This document shows positions 17,592-25,259 of a stretch of DNA of 55,603 nucleotides, one piece after another (the first letter of the stretch is position 1; each line of letters starts with the position of its first letter). The position numbers were made by a program, and so were the translations under genes. Location: positions 1 to 55,603 of the IMG/VR virus record IMGVR_UViG_3300041991_000048; one strand, given 5' to 3'. Below the pieces are notes generated by a model. That model had not been told where the DNA came from and did not search any database. It saw nothing but the letters and a program-made list of their open reading frames with translations. Source of the DNA: a virus.

Positions 17592-17975
17592 ATGGCAGCT
17601 CCTGTTCCAAATCTCACATTCCCAGCAAAGAGGCTCCTATCAATTCAGCTGGATGATGGCCTCCTCTCTTCAACTCGTGTCGTGGCAGAAAGCGACGCGA
17701 CCAAGGCTTCCTTCTTGGTTGCTTTGGTTCCTCGCGTGCTTACTCCTCGCATGTTCTATCCTGCGTTGGCGCTCCTTGCAATAACAAATGACACGAAGCT
17801 GAAAGCACCCCTAAAGAAAATCAACTCCAGACTTGCCACGATCAGCATCTTTGCAGTGAAGAGAATCTCATCATTCCCAGTCCCATACTTCTCTCGCATT
17901 CTCATTACCACACGACCCGTCAAGGGCACCCTCTGGCCTCGTCTCGACAAGTTTGGCACACTACAGGATCCATAA
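17592..17975 (+). CDS. Small virion-region protein (127 aa)
   Basis: The gene fills the space between the 520-aa tail gene and the baseplate hub gene and shares a TAATG junction with the latter. It contains LLSIQLDDGLLSSTRV, then a proline-punctuated hydrophobic middle and a basic end. The ribosome site is weak. No family is recognised. Presence in the baseplate block suggests a tail accessory function. Confidence 0.5.
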   Translation: MAAPVPNLTFPAKRLLSIQLDDGLLSSTRVVAESDATKASFLVALVPRVLTPRMFYPALALLAITNDTKLKAPLKKINSRLATISIFAVKRISSFPVPYFSRILITTRPVKGTLWPRLDKFGTLQDP

Positions 17976-18841
17976 TGGCTGACTCCTTTTCAAAGAAGAA
18001 ACTGGTAGCCGCCCTCACGCTTGTGAGCAAGACCTTCGATGGCAAGAACAACACCAAGGTCATCGAAGGTTTGCGCATGAATGCTGAGATCAGGAAGGAG
18101 GGCCTACCTGCGAAGGGCACCATGAACCTGACCATCTATGGCATGACAGAGTCAGACATGAATGCGCTCACCACGCTATCCTTCGCACCCATGCGCATCA
18201 GCTACAACAAGATCCGGCTCATGGCAGGTGACGACTCAGGAATGTCAGTTGCATTCCAAGGAGAGATCGTCACTGCGAATGCCAACTACAGCTCTGCGCC
18301 GGATTTGTCTTTTAAGATTTCTGCGGCAGAAGGCTACTACTCCTCAATCGCAACAAGCCTACCGAAAGGATTCAAGGGTGGTGCTTCTGTTGACACCATC
18401 ATGCGAACTCTCGCAACCGAGATGGGGTATGCGTTCGAGAACAATGGCGTGGTATCTGTCCTGTCGAATCCTTACTTGGTTGGCTCTGCAATGAATCAGG
18501 CTGCATCAGTTGCTGCGGCCGCAGACATTGAGTTTGAGATTGATGATGGCGTGATGTTCATCGCGCCAAAGAACAAACCTCGCATTGGCTTCGCACCGCT
18601 CATCAGTCCTGAGACTGGACTCAAAGGCTATCCGACATTTGATAAGAATGGATTGGCACTCCAGTGCCTCTACAATCCCAATTTGAAATTGGGCGGATCG
18701 TATGTGCTCAAGTCTTCCGTCCCTGTTGCCAATGGGACCTGGAGAATCCATGGCATCAGCCACAACCTTGCTAGCGAGGATCCTGGTGGATCTTGGCTCA
18801 CATCAATCAAATCGTGTCCATTTGGATTGGGACTGCTATGA
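17975..18841 (+). CDS. Baseplate hub protein (288 aa)
   Basis: The layout resembles hub proteins of contractile tails (gpD / Mu gp44-like): an N-terminal beta part with VIEGLRMNAEIRKEGLPAKGT, NLTIYGMTESDMNALTTLSF, a central helix segment with ASVDTIMRTLATEMGYAFE, and the C-terminal VANGTWRIHGISHNLASEDPGGSW, which is a typical hub ending. It would form the trimeric platform for the spike. The spike gene follows with a 4-base overlap. Confidence 0.75.
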   Translation: MADSFSKKKLVAALTLVSKTFDGKNNTKVIEGLRMNAEIRKEGLPAKGTMNLTIYGMTESDMNALTTLSFAPMRISYNKIRLMAGDDSGMSVAFQGEIVTANANYSSAPDLSFKISAAEGYYSSIATSLPKGFKGGASVDTIMRTLATEMGYAFENNGVVSVLSNPYLVGSAMNQAASVAAAADIEFEIDDGVMFIAPKNKPRIGFAPLISPETGLKGYPTFDKNGLALQCLYNPNLKLGGSYVLKSSVPVANGTWRIHGISHNLASEDPGGSWLTSIKSCPFGLGLL

Positions 18842-19506
18842 AGGCTGATGGTTATCTCCCACAGAGCAAACCAAGCACACGCAACAGTCCTGTGAATGCT
18901 CTGATGTTCATGGTGAGCCAGATGATGGCACAGATGAATGTCGCAGCACTGGTGCAGGTTGTTGGTGTCAGTGTAAAGACAAAGACATCTCCTGCTGGCA
19001 CTGTTGACGTCAAATGTCTCGTGACTCAAGTTGATGGTGATGGCAAGGTAATCCCCAATGATGTCATCTACAACATTCCATTCTTCAGGCTTCAGGGCGG
19101 AGTCAATGCAGTGATTGTTGACCCTGTTGTTGGTGACACTGGCTTCTGCGTGTTCGCTGATCGAGATAGTAGCCTGGCGAAGATTGCAGGCACCATGTCT
19201 CCTCCTGGGTCAAAGAGGCGATTCAGTTTTGCAGATGGCCTCTACATTGGCGGATGGAGCGTGAAGGTTCCGCCAATCAACTACATCATCATCAACAATG
19301 ACGGGATGGAATTAGTCAGTCCTGTTGGCATTGATGCGAAGACTTCAAAATTCACAATCACTGGTGATCTTCATATCATTGGAAAGGTGACTGGCACTGA
19401 TACGGCAACATTCGCAGGAGACGTTGAAGGCGCAGGAACTTCTTTGCATACTCATGTTCACTCTGGAGTAACATCTGGAGGAAGCAACACAGGAGTGCCG
19501 GTATGA
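18838..19506 (+). CDS. Baseplate spike, Gp138 N-terminal type (222 aa)
   Basis: The start ATG 18838 overlaps the hub stop (ATGA); an earlier in-frame start at 18793 lies inside the hub gene. Residues about 35-140 match the Gp138 N-terminal OB-fold family: AALVQVVGVSVKTK, VDVKCLVTQVDGDGKVI, YNIPFFRLQGG, VGDTGFCVFADRDSS, then SPPGSKRRFSFADGLYIGG. A short beta-helix-like tail follows and ends in LHTHVHSGVTSGG, with metal-binding type histidines at the tip. The protein pierces the outer membrane. Confidence 0.85.
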   Translation: MKADGYLPQSKPSTRNSPVNALMFMVSQMMAQMNVAALVQVVGVSVKTKTSPAGTVDVKCLVTQVDGDGKVIPNDVIYNIPFFRLQGGVNAVIVDPVVGDTGFCVFADRDSSLAKIAGTMSPPGSKRRFSFADGLYIGGWSVKVPPINYIIINNDGMELVSPVGIDAKTSKFTITGDLHIIGKVTGTDTATFAGDVEGAGTSLHTHVHSGVTSGGSNTGVPV

Positions 19507-19859
19507 TTTTCTCTACGCTTCTACTGGACAAGCAGACGTGGGATCTTACCACAGACGCATTCGGCAACATTGCGATGGACAGCACGCGATATGCCATAGC
19601 ACAGGATGTGGCTAGCGCAGTCAAGACCGTTCAAGGCGAATTGTTCTATGATACTTCTGTTGGCATTCCTTACTATGATCAAGTGCTTGGGCAGAATTTC
19701 GTGCCACAGCTAGTCAAGGCCCTCTTTGAGCAAGCAGCACTCACTGTTCCTGGTGTGGTGGAAGCAGAAGCAACAATCTTCCTTAGTGACACGCGAGAGC
19801 TGACTGGAAAGATTGTCGTCATCGATGAGAACGGAATTGAAATCGTAGTTCAACTATAG
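19503..19859 (+). CDS. Baseplate wedge protein, gp25-like (118 aa)
   Basis: The length and the helix-strand pattern fit the gp25/W lysozyme-like wedge family: IAQDVASAVKTVQGELFYDTSVGIPYYDQVLG, then ALFEQAALTVPGVVEA and a terminal strand. The ATG overlaps the spike stop by four bases. It sits between the spike and baseplate J genes, as in P2 and Mu-type baseplates. It is structural; enzymatic activity is not expected. Confidence 0.82.
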   Translation: MIFSTLLLDKQTWDLTTDAFGNIAMDSTRYAIAQDVASAVKTVQGELFYDTSVGIPYYDQVLGQNFVPQLVKALFEQAALTVPGVVEAEATIFLSDTRELTGKIVVIDENGIEIVVQL

Positions 19860-19869
19860 GAGCACCAAA

Positions 19870-21096
19870 ATGACGACCGCATTCTACACGCCAACATTTG
19901 GCCCCACAGGCTTTGTTGCTCCTGCCACCGAAGACGTTCTTGCTGGCGTCCAGGCAGACATCAATTCTGCGTTTGGTGGCACGCTCAATCAAGCACTGAA
20001 CACTCCTCAAGGACAGCTAGCCACGACTCTTGCTGCAATCATCGACGACAAGAACGCAACATTCCTTTTCTATGCGTCTCAGACTGATCCTCAGTATGCC
20101 ATGGGTCGGATGCAAGATGCGATCGGACAGATCTATTTCATGACTCGCATTCCTGCTCAACCAACCTCTGTTCTTTGTGTCTGCACAGGAATTCCAGGCA
20201 CAGCAATTCCTGTTAATGCTCAGGCACAAGATACCTCTGGCAACATCTACATTTGTGTTGCTGGTGGATCCATTCCTGTGAGCGGGTCTGTCTCTCTTCT
20301 TTTCGTCAACATCAATTCAGGTCCAATTCCTTGTCTTGCTGGCACAGTCACTCAGATCTATACTTCTGTTCCTGGATGGTCTGGCATCACCAACCCAGGC
20401 GGCACTGACACTGACCCTACGACTCTCGGCCGCAGCGTTGAGAACCAGCAGGAGTTTGAATATCGCAGGCAACAGAGTGTTGCTCTCAATTCTGTTGGCA
20501 TGGTGCAGTCCATCTATGCTCTCGTGTCAGCATCTGAGACGCCCAATCCTGTTGATGTGTATGTGACTGAGAATGTCGCGTCGACACCACAGACGATTGG
20601 AGGAGTGCTGCTTGCTGCCAACTCGATCTATGTTGCGGTCGTTGGCGGAAATCCGCAGGCCATTGCCACTGCCATCTGGAAGAAGAAGTCTCCTGGTTGC
20701 AACTACAATGGGTCAACATCACAGGTCGTCTATGATTACAACTACGCACCGCCTGTGCCATACACAGTCTACTATCAGGTGCCAGTGAACCTTGGAATCT
20801 ACTTCACAGTCAACATGGTGAACAACGGGAACCTCCCGGCTGATATTGTGGCACAGACAAAAGCTGCAATAGCATCTGCGTTCACAGGTGGTGATGGTGG
20901 TGATGCCCAGAGAATTGGCGGCACCGTCTATGCGAGTCGCTTCTATCTGCCAGTCATCAAATTGAGTCCATATGTTCAGATTGATTCAATCTATGTTGAC
21001 ACCACTGCTGCTCCTGCTGCAGGAACCAGCGTGACTGTGAACATTGATGAGTTCCCAATCACCCAGGAATCCAACGTGACGGTGAATCTGGTATGA
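19870..21096 (+). CDS. Baseplate J-like wedge protein (408 aa)
   Basis: The protein fits the baseplate J family by position and by the segments TPTFGPTGFVAPATEDVLAG at the start, INSAFGGTLNQALNTPQGQL near residue 35, NPGGTDTDPTTLGRSVENQQEFEYRRQ near 175, and a C-terminal part with AIASAFTGGDGGDAQRIGG. AGGAGCACC precedes the start. Length fits the family. It joins the wedge with the gp25-like and DUF2612 proteins. Confidence 0.85.
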   Translation: MTTAFYTPTFGPTGFVAPATEDVLAGVQADINSAFGGTLNQALNTPQGQLATTLAAIIDDKNATFLFYASQTDPQYAMGRMQDAIGQIYFMTRIPAQPTSVLCVCTGIPGTAIPVNAQAQDTSGNIYICVAGGSIPVSGSVSLLFVNINSGPIPCLAGTVTQIYTSVPGWSGITNPGGTDTDPTTLGRSVENQQEFEYRRQQSVALNSVGMVQSIYALVSASETPNPVDVYVTENVASTPQTIGGVLLAANSIYVAVVGGNPQAIATAIWKKKSPGCNYNGSTSQVVYDYNYAPPVPYTVYYQVPVNLGIYFTVNMVNNGNLPADIVAQTKAAIASAFTGGDGGDAQRIGGTVYASRFYLPVIKLSPYVQIDSIYVDTTAAPAAGTSVTVNIDEFPITQESNVTVNLV

Positions 21097-21671
21097 ACAA
21101 CCTAATCGAAACAGTCGCAAGTCAGTATGCCAATAGTCCGATCCTGCTCAAACTGATCGAGAACATGAATGATTACATCGATCCAGTTGCAGATCTGGAT
21201 CTCTTCTTCAGCTCTATCTGGAATGTCCAGACTGCGACAGGCTATGGCCTTGATGTCTGGGGTCGCATCGTCGGAGTGAATCGTGTCGTCAAGATTTCTG
21301 AGAGCCTGCTCTACTTTGGGTTCGCAGAAGCTGATGACATTCCTCTCACCGACCCTCAGCCATTCAATCAAGCGCCATTCTTCACAGGGTTTGCCACTGG
21401 CGACAACTACAGCCTTTCGGACTCTGCCTATCGCAAGCTGATTCTCGTGAAGGCTCTGGCCAACATCACCGACTGCTCTGTTCCTGCCATCAATCAAATC
21501 CTGCGCAATCTGTTCGGTGAGCTTGGTGATGCCTACTGCACCGACACAGGAAACATGACGATGACATACACCTTCAACTTCAGCATCAGTCCTGTTGACT
21601 ATGCAATCATCACTCAGTCAGGTGCCATGCCAAAACCAACTGGCGTTTACGCAACCGTAGTTGAACTCTAG
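21093..21671 (+). CDS. Baseplate protein, DUF2612 type (192 aa)
   Basis: The helix-rich N-terminus (ILLKLIENMNDYIDPVADLDLFFSSIWNVQTATGYGLDVWGRIVG is split here as ILLKLIENMNDY and YGLDVWGRIVGVNR) is the mark of the DUF2612 family, which takes the wedge position of P2 gpI or Mu gp48. It ends with a strand pair. The start overlaps the J gene stop (ATGA). It is followed by the fibre gene. Confidence 0.8.
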   Translation: MNNLIETVASQYANSPILLKLIENMNDYIDPVADLDLFFSSIWNVQTATGYGLDVWGRIVGVNRVVKISESLLYFGFAEADDIPLTDPQPFNQAPFFTGFATGDNYSLSDSAYRKLILVKALANITDCSVPAINQILRNLFGELGDAYCTDTGNMTMTYTFNFSISPVDYAIITQSGAMPKPTGVYATVVEL

Positions 21672-21680
21672 GAGCCAATC

Positions 21681-22658
21681 ATGGCACTTACATATCCACC
21701 TCGCCTCTATGTTCCTTTTGCCAGCTCAGGAGCAAAGAACACGATCCCAACCGCTCCGGCTGCGCCACTGGCATCACTGACAGAAGGATTTCCTCCGGTC
21801 ACGATGCAGCCAATCAGTGCTGGTGGCGTCCCGCCAGCCGGGATGGATTTCAATGGGATCCTGTATTGGATCACTCAGTTCCAGGCTTGGGTGAATGCTG
21901 GTGGTCGTTTCAAATTTGATGGAGCGCTCGCCACCGCAATTGGCGGCTATCCTGTTGGCTCAGTCATTCTGCTGAATGATGACGTGTCTGAGGTGATTTG
22001 TTATCTTCCTGGCGTCACCAACGATCCGAACAGCAACATGAGTGGGTGGGCTCCTTATGCTGGAACTGTTGCAGGCAACGGAACCTACTGTGCTGATCTT
22101 GGCAGCGTGAATGCTGTTGCAGTGAATCCATTGCCGCCTCCTGCGTCCATGAAAGATGGATACAAGGTGACGTTCAAGTGTGGCTTCACCAACACAGGTG
22201 CAGCAGGAGTGCTCATTAGCTTCGGATCATTAGTTGGCTCGTGGTCTCTTCGTCGCAATGATGGTGCTCTGCTCGTCCCTGGCGACCTTGTAGCAGGAAC
22301 GATCTATCAGGCAATCTATGATGCCGCCTCAACAAGATTCCGCGTCATTGATGCGGTGACGAGTCAGGTGAGTGGGGCGCTGTTCACGATTCAGAACAAT
22401 GTTACTGCATCAAGGACCAAGGGCACTACCTACACTAACAATACGGGCAAGCCAATGTTTGTTAGTGTGTATTGCACTGCGACAGGACCTGGAGCAAACA
22501 TGCTGGGTTTTGTCAATGGCATCGCAACTGCTGGATTTGGTCAAACGTCAGCTGGCGGCCCTGTGTTTGTGACGATGATGGTTCCTCCCGGTGCGACATA
22601 CAAGGTTGTGGATTCTGTCTATCCTTGCGCAACGAATGCCTGGGTCGAAACCTACTAA
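21681..22658 (+). CDS. Tail fibre protein (325 aa)
   Basis: The N-terminal 90 residues are typical of short tail fibres attached to the baseplate (PFASSGAKNTIPTAP, GFPPVTMQPISAGGVPPAGM, then FNGILYWITQFQAWVNAGG). The C-terminal 100 residues are beta-rich and probably form the host-binding tip. AGGAGCC precedes the start. No chaperone gene follows: the next genes are lytic. It is the best candidate for the receptor-binding fibre in this block. Confidence 0.75.
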   Translation: MALTYPPRLYVPFASSGAKNTIPTAPAAPLASLTEGFPPVTMQPISAGGVPPAGMDFNGILYWITQFQAWVNAGGRFKFDGALATAIGGYPVGSVILLNDDVSEVICYLPGVTNDPNSNMSGWAPYAGTVAGNGTYCADLGSVNAVAVNPLPPPASMKDGYKVTFKCGFTNTGAAGVLISFGSLVGSWSLRRNDGALLVPGDLVAGTIYQAIYDAASTRFRVIDAVTSQVSGALFTIQNNVTASRTKGTTYTNNTGKPMFVSVYCTATGPGANMLGFVNGIATAGFGQTSAGGPVFVTMMVPPGATYKVVDSVYPCATNAWVETY

Positions 22659-22667
22659 GAGGATGCC

Positions 22668-23030
22668 ATGAATCTTTTCAAACGAGTCTACCTAGACGAG
22701 CACGGAGAAGAGCAACCAGATCTTCGCGACAAGAGTCTCGACTCTGTTGAGATGGCATTCAAGATCATTGGTGGCATATTCACTGTGTGCTTTCCTTTGG
22801 CTGTTGGCTTGCTGTGGAACATGACGCGTGACATGCATACCATTTCTGAAAAGATGGTGCAGGTGTCCACGACCCAGCTGCAACAGGTCGGAACGATGGA
22901 TGCTCTTCAGCGCTCTTATGCAGAGCTAGTCAAGTCAAACACTGAGCTCATAGCTCGCATGGCAGTTCTTGAAACTAAACAAGCAGCCCACGAAGCTGAG
23001 TATCGCTCGCTTCAAAACATGAGGAGGTAG
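22668..23030 (+). CDS. Membrane/coiled-coil protein, XhlA-like, lysis region (120 aa)
   Basis: There is one membrane segment near residues 31-50 (IIGGIFTVCFPLAVGLLW) followed by a long amphipathic helix (MVQVSTTQLQQVGTMD onward) with heptad-like spacing to the C-terminus. This layout resembles XhlA-type or antiholin-type proteins that occur with holins. It directly precedes the endolysin (one base between genes). A role in timing lysis is inferred. Confidence 0.6.
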   Translation: MNLFKRVYLDEHGEEQPDLRDKSLDSVEMAFKIIGGIFTVCFPLAVGLLWNMTRDMHTISEKMVQVSTTQLQQVGTMDALQRSYAELVKSNTELIARMAVLETKQAAHEAEYRSLQNMRR

Positions 23031-23031
23031 C

Positions 23032-23535
23032 ATGCCAATCATCTTTGATGGCAAGAATTTCAAAACTGCGATGGGCAAGCCACTGACGCAGGCAGAGGCC
23101 ATTGCCTGGAGCGACACTGCTCGTGCGAAGAAGATTCCTAACCAGCCTGACTGGATCGCACTGAAGGATCACTTCACCAAGACACTCCAGCTCATGGAGC
23201 GAGCTTATGCAATCCTTGACTGTGAAGGATACATCACCAGTTTCTTCAGGTGCAAGGATCTCAATCTTGCAATCGGCGGCAAGATCAATCCTCCTTCAGC
23301 TCACATGGATGGTCGAGCATTCGACAGTGTGCCTATCGGCAAGAACATTCGCGAGTGTTTCAATCTCCTCAAGCAGCACGAGCTTGAATTGCAGTATGAT
23401 CAGCTCATCATTGAGCACGACGCTCAAGGACACGCCTGGCTTCACATGGCAGTGTCCAAGATGATGAAGGCTCCTCGTCTCCAAGCACTTGACATCGAGA
23501 AGATTCCTGATGTCCCACGCACCCAGCAAGGATAG
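23032..23535 (+). CDS. Endolysin, peptidase M15 family (167 aa)
   Basis: The zinc-binding pattern of M15 peptidases is visible: H91 and D98 in SAHMDGRAFD, a catalytic-type acidic residue at E128, and the second H of HAWLH (H138). The N-terminal half is an all-helical region with FRCKDLNLA. The family cuts the L-Ala-D-Glu bond or D-Ala-D-Ala ends of peptidoglycan peptides. No signal peptide is seen, so release depends on the holin. GAGG precedes the start. Confidence 0.85.
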   Translation: MPIIFDGKNFKTAMGKPLTQAEAIAWSDTARAKKIPNQPDWIALKDHFTKTLQLMERAYAILDCEGYITSFFRCKDLNLAIGGKINPPSAHMDGRAFDSVPIGKNIRECFNLLKQHELELQYDQLIIEHDAQGHAWLHMAVSKMMKAPRLQALDIEKIPDVPRTQQG

Positions 23536-23542
23536 GTGATCT

Positions 23543-23836
23543 ATGGCAGAGAAGAAAGACAGCATCTTTGGCAGCCTCATCAATGCCAAGAATGCAGAAC
23601 GAGACATCAAGCTACTTGCCTTTGGCGCCACCATTGCGGCCGCAATCATCTGGTTGTCATATGACTTGTGGCGCAGCAAGCTGATGACTGCCATCTGGGT
23701 AGAGGCACTCATGTGGCTGCTCGCTGCCGTCAGCCTTGGTGGTGCTGGCTGGGCTGCAGTAGAAGGATGGCGCAACAGAACAAAGACGCCTCCCACTCCA
23801 CCACCCACCACTCCGACAGAAGGAGGCACGCTGTGA
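23543..23836 (+). CDS. Holin-like protein with two membrane segments (97 aa)
   Basis: There are two hydrophobic segments, at about residues 22-40 (LLAFGATIAAAIIWLSY) and 52-73 (VEALMWLLAAVSLGGAGWAAV), separated by a basic turn with WRSK. The C-terminus is proline/threonine-rich (TKTPPTPPPTTPTEGG). The size and topology fit a class II-type holin, next to the endolysin. A holin role is inferred from topology and neighbours. Confidence 0.65.
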   Translation: MAEKKDSIFGSLINAKNAERDIKLLAFGATIAAAIIWLSYDLWRSKLMTAIWVEALMWLLAAVSLGGAGWAAVEGWRNRTKTPPTPPPTTPTEGGTL

Positions 23837-24462
23837 GATTCCAATTCCTCTTTGACGCATGGACCAAGGTCAAGTCCACATGGATGATGCTCACCATCGG
23901 CATCATCATAGGCATGTTCATCATGGGCTACCTTCGCCGCCCAGAGCCCATTCCGGCTCCCGAGCCGGATTCTGCGCAGGCTGGACAAGTGCTTCCTGGC
24001 GGACAGCAGCTAGTTGAGGTCAAGCCTCCTGTTGCTTTCCTTCCCACGCTTCCTGGACTCAAGCCTGGAGTGGAAACAGTGAGGCACGTTGAGCTGACTG
24101 TGCGTCCTGATCCTGTTCTTCCTTCTCAGGATGATCTGCCGATTCAGCCGCCTGATGTCAAGGTGCTTCTGGATCTTGTTCGCCTTCCTGATGGGCATCT
24201 ACGCGTCGTTGCCTACGCAGAAGGAGGAAGAGTGATTGAGAGCATCGACATTCCTGTCGCCAGCCAGCCCATCACGGCGCCAACGATCAAGATGAAGACA
24301 CGAGAGTATCACTGGGCAGCGCTGGCAGAGAGAATCATTCCTCTCAATTCAGGACTGGCGCCAGCATGGGGCGCACAGGTGCTCTACTCTCATGGACCAT
24401 TCATTGGTGGGATCGCTGCCAATCGCTATGAAGGTCGCATCGCTGCAGGCATCCGATGGTAG
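23833..24462 (+). CDS. Membrane-anchored periplasmic protein of the lysis cassette, possible spanin (209 aa)
   Basis: The start is GTG 23833, overlapping the holin stop (GTGA), with AGGAGG six bases upstream; longer in-frame reading starts inside the holin gene. One membrane segment lies at residues about 14-31 (MLTIGIIIGMFIMGYL). A proline-rich linker follows (EPIPAPEPDSAQAG) and a domain of about 150 residues. The position after the holin and the anchor-linker-domain order suggest an inner-membrane spanin-like function, but it lacks the usual coiled coil and this is uncertain. Confidence 0.6.
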   Translation: MRFQFLFDAWTKVKSTWMMLTIGIIIGMFIMGYLRRPEPIPAPEPDSAQAGQVLPGGQQLVEVKPPVAFLPTLPGLKPGVETVRHVELTVRPDPVLPSQDDLPIQPPDVKVLLDLVRLPDGHLRVVAYAEGGRVIESIDIPVASQPITAPTIKMKTREYHWAALAERIIPLNSGLAPAWGAQVLYSHGPFIGGIAANRYEGRIAAGIRW

Positions 24463-24471
24463 GAGGTCAAT

Positions 24472-24579
24472 ATGAATCCGTTGCTATTGGACCTGATTAT
24501 GTTCGCTCTTGGAGCATTGTCAGGCGCAACAACCACGATTCTGATAACGCATCATGTGAGAAGAGCACGCAAACGATAG
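24472..24579 (+). CDS. Small membrane protein (35 aa)
   Basis: ATG at 24472 follows a strong AGGAGG site, and the frame reads MNPLLLDLIMFALGALSG and ends in HHVRRARKR before TAG. It has one hydrophobic helix with a basic C-terminal end (inside-positive). As the last gene of the late block, beside the lysis genes, it may assist lysis. It is too short to match to a family. Confidence 0.6.
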   Translation: MNPLLLDLIMFALGALSGATTTILITHHVRRARKR

Positions 24580-24593
24580 ACTGATCTCCAGGC

Positions 24594-24638
24594 AAAAAAG
24601 TAGCCCCACCAGTCCCATGTCAGGGTGGTGGGGCTACT
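24594..24638 (-). terminator. Strong hairpin at the convergence of the two gene blocks
   Basis: AGTAGCCCCACCA (24599-24611) pairs perfectly with TGGTGGGGCTACT (24626-24638), with further CCC/GGG pairing inside. Six A at 24594-24599 give a T-tract after the hairpin on the minus strand, so it is a classical intrinsic terminator for leftward transcription. For rightward transcription the same hairpin lacks a T-tract and may only protect message ends or slow read-through. Confidence 0.85.
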
Positions 24639-24642
24639 CACA

Positions 24643-24774
24643 TCATCGCTTTGGCTGTTGCGCATCCTTCTTCCACTGCTTGCGCAGCTTGTTCACTCTT
24701 ACCATGAACACTGCGCCTGCTGCTCTGATAATTCTCGGAGCAGCATACAAGATCACGTCTTGTGTGTTAGGCAT
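24643..24774 (-). CDS. Small basic protein, last gene of the leftward block (43 aa)
   Basis: The start ATG at 24774 has AAGGAGGCC six bases upstream, inside the end of the nuclease gene. The product reads MPNTQDVILYAAPRIIRAAG and ends KKDAQQPKR. The C-terminal half is strongly basic (KLRKQWKK), compatible with nucleic-acid or membrane binding. It ends five bases before the terminator hairpin. Its function is unknown. Confidence 0.6.
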   Translation of the reverse strand: MPNTQDVILYAAPRIIRAAGAVFMVRVNKLRKQWKKDAQQPKR

Positions 24775-25259
24775 TTGGCCTCCTTTTTATCCTGTTGTGC
24801 AATCCTGCTCGTGGTTAGGATTGCCTCTGTGAGAGCGTCCCATCCGTTGTAAAAGTTTCCAGCACCAGGCACTAGCTTCGTTAGATTTATCGTTCTCACT
24901 CCTGTTGAGGGTCTTGCCAGCAATCCCTTCAGATCCTTCTCTGCTACAAAGGAGTGCTTGCCAGGAATCAGAATTGCTTCGTTGCTCTTCTTGATGTGAA
25001 TGAGTGTCATTGCACATCCACCAAGAGCAGTGTGCGTCTCAAGCCACAGCGCCTGCCTAGGTCGATACTTCACCTTGCTGGGAATTGTTTCTTCCTCCTT
25101 GATTTCAATCCAGCCAGACAGCAAGGTGAATTCGTGAAGGAACGCATCGTCGGGCAGGCCTGGAATCGTCGCATGACTTTCAATGCGATCGATTTTGAAT
25201 CCACGCAGGCCCATCTCTGTCCTGAACTTTCTGTTGAATGATGACTCTCTTACGCTCAT
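24753..25259 (-). CDS. PD-(D/E)XK / VRR-NUC-like nuclease (168 aa)
   Basis: The start is ATG 25259, which overlaps the helicase stop (ATGA) with GGAG five bases upstream; a GTG two codons earlier is less well placed. The residues fit the VRR-NUC type nuclease core: an N-terminal FRTEMGLRGFKIDRI, then PGLPDDAFLHEF (the acidic PD), then WIEIKEEE (the E-x-K pair) and RPRQALWLETHTALGG. Such small phage nucleases act on branched DNA or in recombination. Linkage to the SNF2 helicase supports a joint role in DNA processing. Catalysis is not tested. Confidence 0.65.
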   Translation of the reverse strand: MSVRESSFNRKFRTEMGLRGFKIDRIESHATIPGLPDDAFLHEFTLLSGWIEIKEEETIPSKVKYRPRQALWLETHTALGGCAMTLIHIKKSNEAILIPGKHSFVAEKDLKGLLARPSTGVRTINLTKLVPGAGNFYNGWDALTEAILTTSRIAQQDKKEAKCLTHKT